From Ruminococcus sp. (lineage in GTDB: Bacteria > Bacillota > Clostridia > Oscillospirales > Ruminococcaceae), in assembly GCA_017634275.1 (NCBI GenBank), contig JAGBNQ010000028.1, positions 1 to 55,438 of the forward strand: DNA of 55,438 nucleotides, in the 5' to 3' direction. A program made the position numbers and the translations under genes. Below are positions 54,791-55,438 of this stretch, one piece after another (within the stretch, counting starts at the first letter, position 1; every line of letters begins with the position of its first letter). Under the pieces are notes generated by a model, which worked only from the letters and a program-made list of their open reading frames with translations, made no database searches and had not been told where the DNA came from.

Positions 54791-55438
54791 TTATGCCTTT
54801 ATTATATTCTTTATCGCGTCATATATACGCTTTGCGACGTAGGGGTTATTCATAGTATAGAGGTGTATCCCGTCAACACCGTTTGCGATAAGGTCGGTTA
54901 TCTGATCTATTGCGTAGGCAATACCTGCATCTCTTAAAGCCTCATCATTGAACTCATATTTATCAAGGACTTTTCTGAATTTTTCGGGAAGAGTTGCGCC
55001 GCACATTTTAGTCATACGCTCGATCTGCCGCTTATTGGTAACAGGCATTATCCCTGCCTCGACGGGAACGTTTATCCCTGCGATATCGCACTTTTCAAGA
55101 AAACCATAGAAGAAATTATTATCAAAGAAAAGCTGGGAAATAAGCTCATTACAGCCGCAGTCTACCTTATATTTAAGGTGCTTTATATCCTCAGCGGCGG
55201 AGGAAGCCTCAAGGTGAGTTTCGGGGTAGCAGGCGCCTATTACGTTAAAGCCGCCGTAAACGCTGATAAACTTAACAAGGTCACTCGCGTGGGCAAATTC
55301 GTTAACGGGGGGGATATCGGGGTTAAGGTCGCCCCTGAGTGCAAGGATATTCTCAATTCCGTTTGCCTTAAGCTCATCAAGCATTCTTGCCGCCTCGGAC
55401 TTTGTAAGGTAGATACAAGGCATATGTGCAACACTTTC
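54791..55438 (-). CDS. metF: Methylenetetrahydrofolate reductase, 5' part outside window
   Basis: The C-terminal 215 residues of a 5,10-methylenetetrahydrofolate reductase, which makes 5-methyltetrahydrofolate for methionine synthesis or one-carbon metabolism. The frame is open through the window edge: it reads ESVAHMPCIYLTKSEA, matching the SVAHLTC segment in the middle of MetF. ALRGDLNPD and the GGFNVIGACYPETH segment bind FAD and folate; SQLFFDN and GVDGIHLYTMN follow as in the family. An ATG at 55423 is internal and not the start. The window stops in the gene and the upstream third is unseen. Confidence 0.92.
   Translation of the reverse strand, partial: ESVAHMPCIYLTKSEAARMLDELKANGIENILALRGDLNPDIPPVNEFAHASDLVKFISVYGGFNVIGACYPETHLEASSAAEDIKHLKYKVDCGCNELISQLFFDNNFFYGFLEKCDIAGINVPVEAGIMPVTNKRQIERMTKMCGATLPEKFRKVLDKYEFNDEALRDAGIAYAIDQITDLIANGVDGIHLYTMNNPYVAKRIYDAIKNIIKA

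Overview
The window reads as chromosomal DNA of a fibre-degrading anaerobic Firmicute close to Ruminococcus (Oscillospiraceae). Reasons seen in the sequence: a secreted protein ending in a type I dockerin, GH5/GH26/GH43/GH2 glycoside hydrolases, ferredoxin-linked 2-oxoacid metabolism (indolepyruvate:ferredoxin oxidoreductase with an aryl-CoA ligase), strong GGAGG ribosome binding sites with frequent GTG/TTG starts, and near-consensus sigma-A promoters. The species cannot be fixed from this window. No rRNA, tRNA, CRISPR array, insertion sequence or prophage was seen.

Layout. 1-2.0 kb: the 3' end of a GNAT acetyltransferase gene, then a leftward pair (YfcE-like phosphodiesterase and a membrane-anchored SGNH hydrolase). 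2.1-7.0 kb: an AraC regulator, then a rightward ECF sigma / anti-sigma-like / two ABC permease operon that ends in an 18-codon stub of the ATPase gene. 7.1-9.6 kb: chemoreceptor and flavodoxin. 9.7-14.5 kb: a DEDDh exonuclease facing a lacZ-type beta-galactosidase translationally coupled to an HPr-kinase-like P-loop protein. 14.6-21.7 kb: c-di-GMP signalling, with a membrane EAL protein carrying a broken GGDEF, an aldo/keto reductase-ferredoxin fusion, and a 1187-residue HD-GYP protein with an unusual transporter-like plus beta-propeller front end. 22.2-27.4 kb: one leftward operon for aryl 2-oxoacid/aryl-CoA metabolism (iorA, three small membrane proteins, iorB, paaK, ACT protein). 27.5-32.0 kb: rightward operon with a RodA/FtsW protein, galactokinase, a hypothetical, a CmpB-family membrane protein and trmB, facing a 39-residue Cys/Gly mini-protein. 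32.4-34.7 kb: a ClpC-like unfoldase. 34.8-37.9 kb: leftward rnhA / cysteine desulfurase / orphan EF-Tu domain II / mnmA operon. 38.2-41.8 kb: an orphan sugar-binding lipoprotein and a three-gene operon with a DUF4317 protein and a poly-threonine lipoprotein. 41.8-45.0 kb: three-gene biotin-dependent carboxyltransferase/decarboxylase complex. 45.2-52.3 kb: polysaccharide utilisation region (dockerin-LRR protein, GH5 lipoprotein, cytoplasmic GH43, AraC regulator, a MITE-like palindromic element, cytoplasmic GH26). 52.5-55.4 kb: D,D-carboxypeptidase, a nuclease-like/winged-helix protein, and metF running off the end.

How it fits together. The hydrolases, beta-galactosidase, galactokinase and solute-binding protein suggest stepwise breakdown of mannan/galactan/xylan-type hemicellulose: surface GH5 and dockerin protein outside, GH26/GH43/GH2 and GalK inside. 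The c-di-GMP proteins and chemoreceptor plausibly control attachment to and movement on plant fibre. The nifS-mnmA operon supplies sulfur for tRNA 2-thiolation; IOR-PaaK fits reversible use of aryl acetates. The most unusual items are the HD-GYP fusion, the decayed ABC ATPase stub with a hairpin over the first permease's start codon, the orphan EF-Tu domain between NifS and MnmA, the repeated small membrane genes inserted between iorA and iorB, a TrmB with its catalytic motif replaced, and the Cys/Gly mini-protein.
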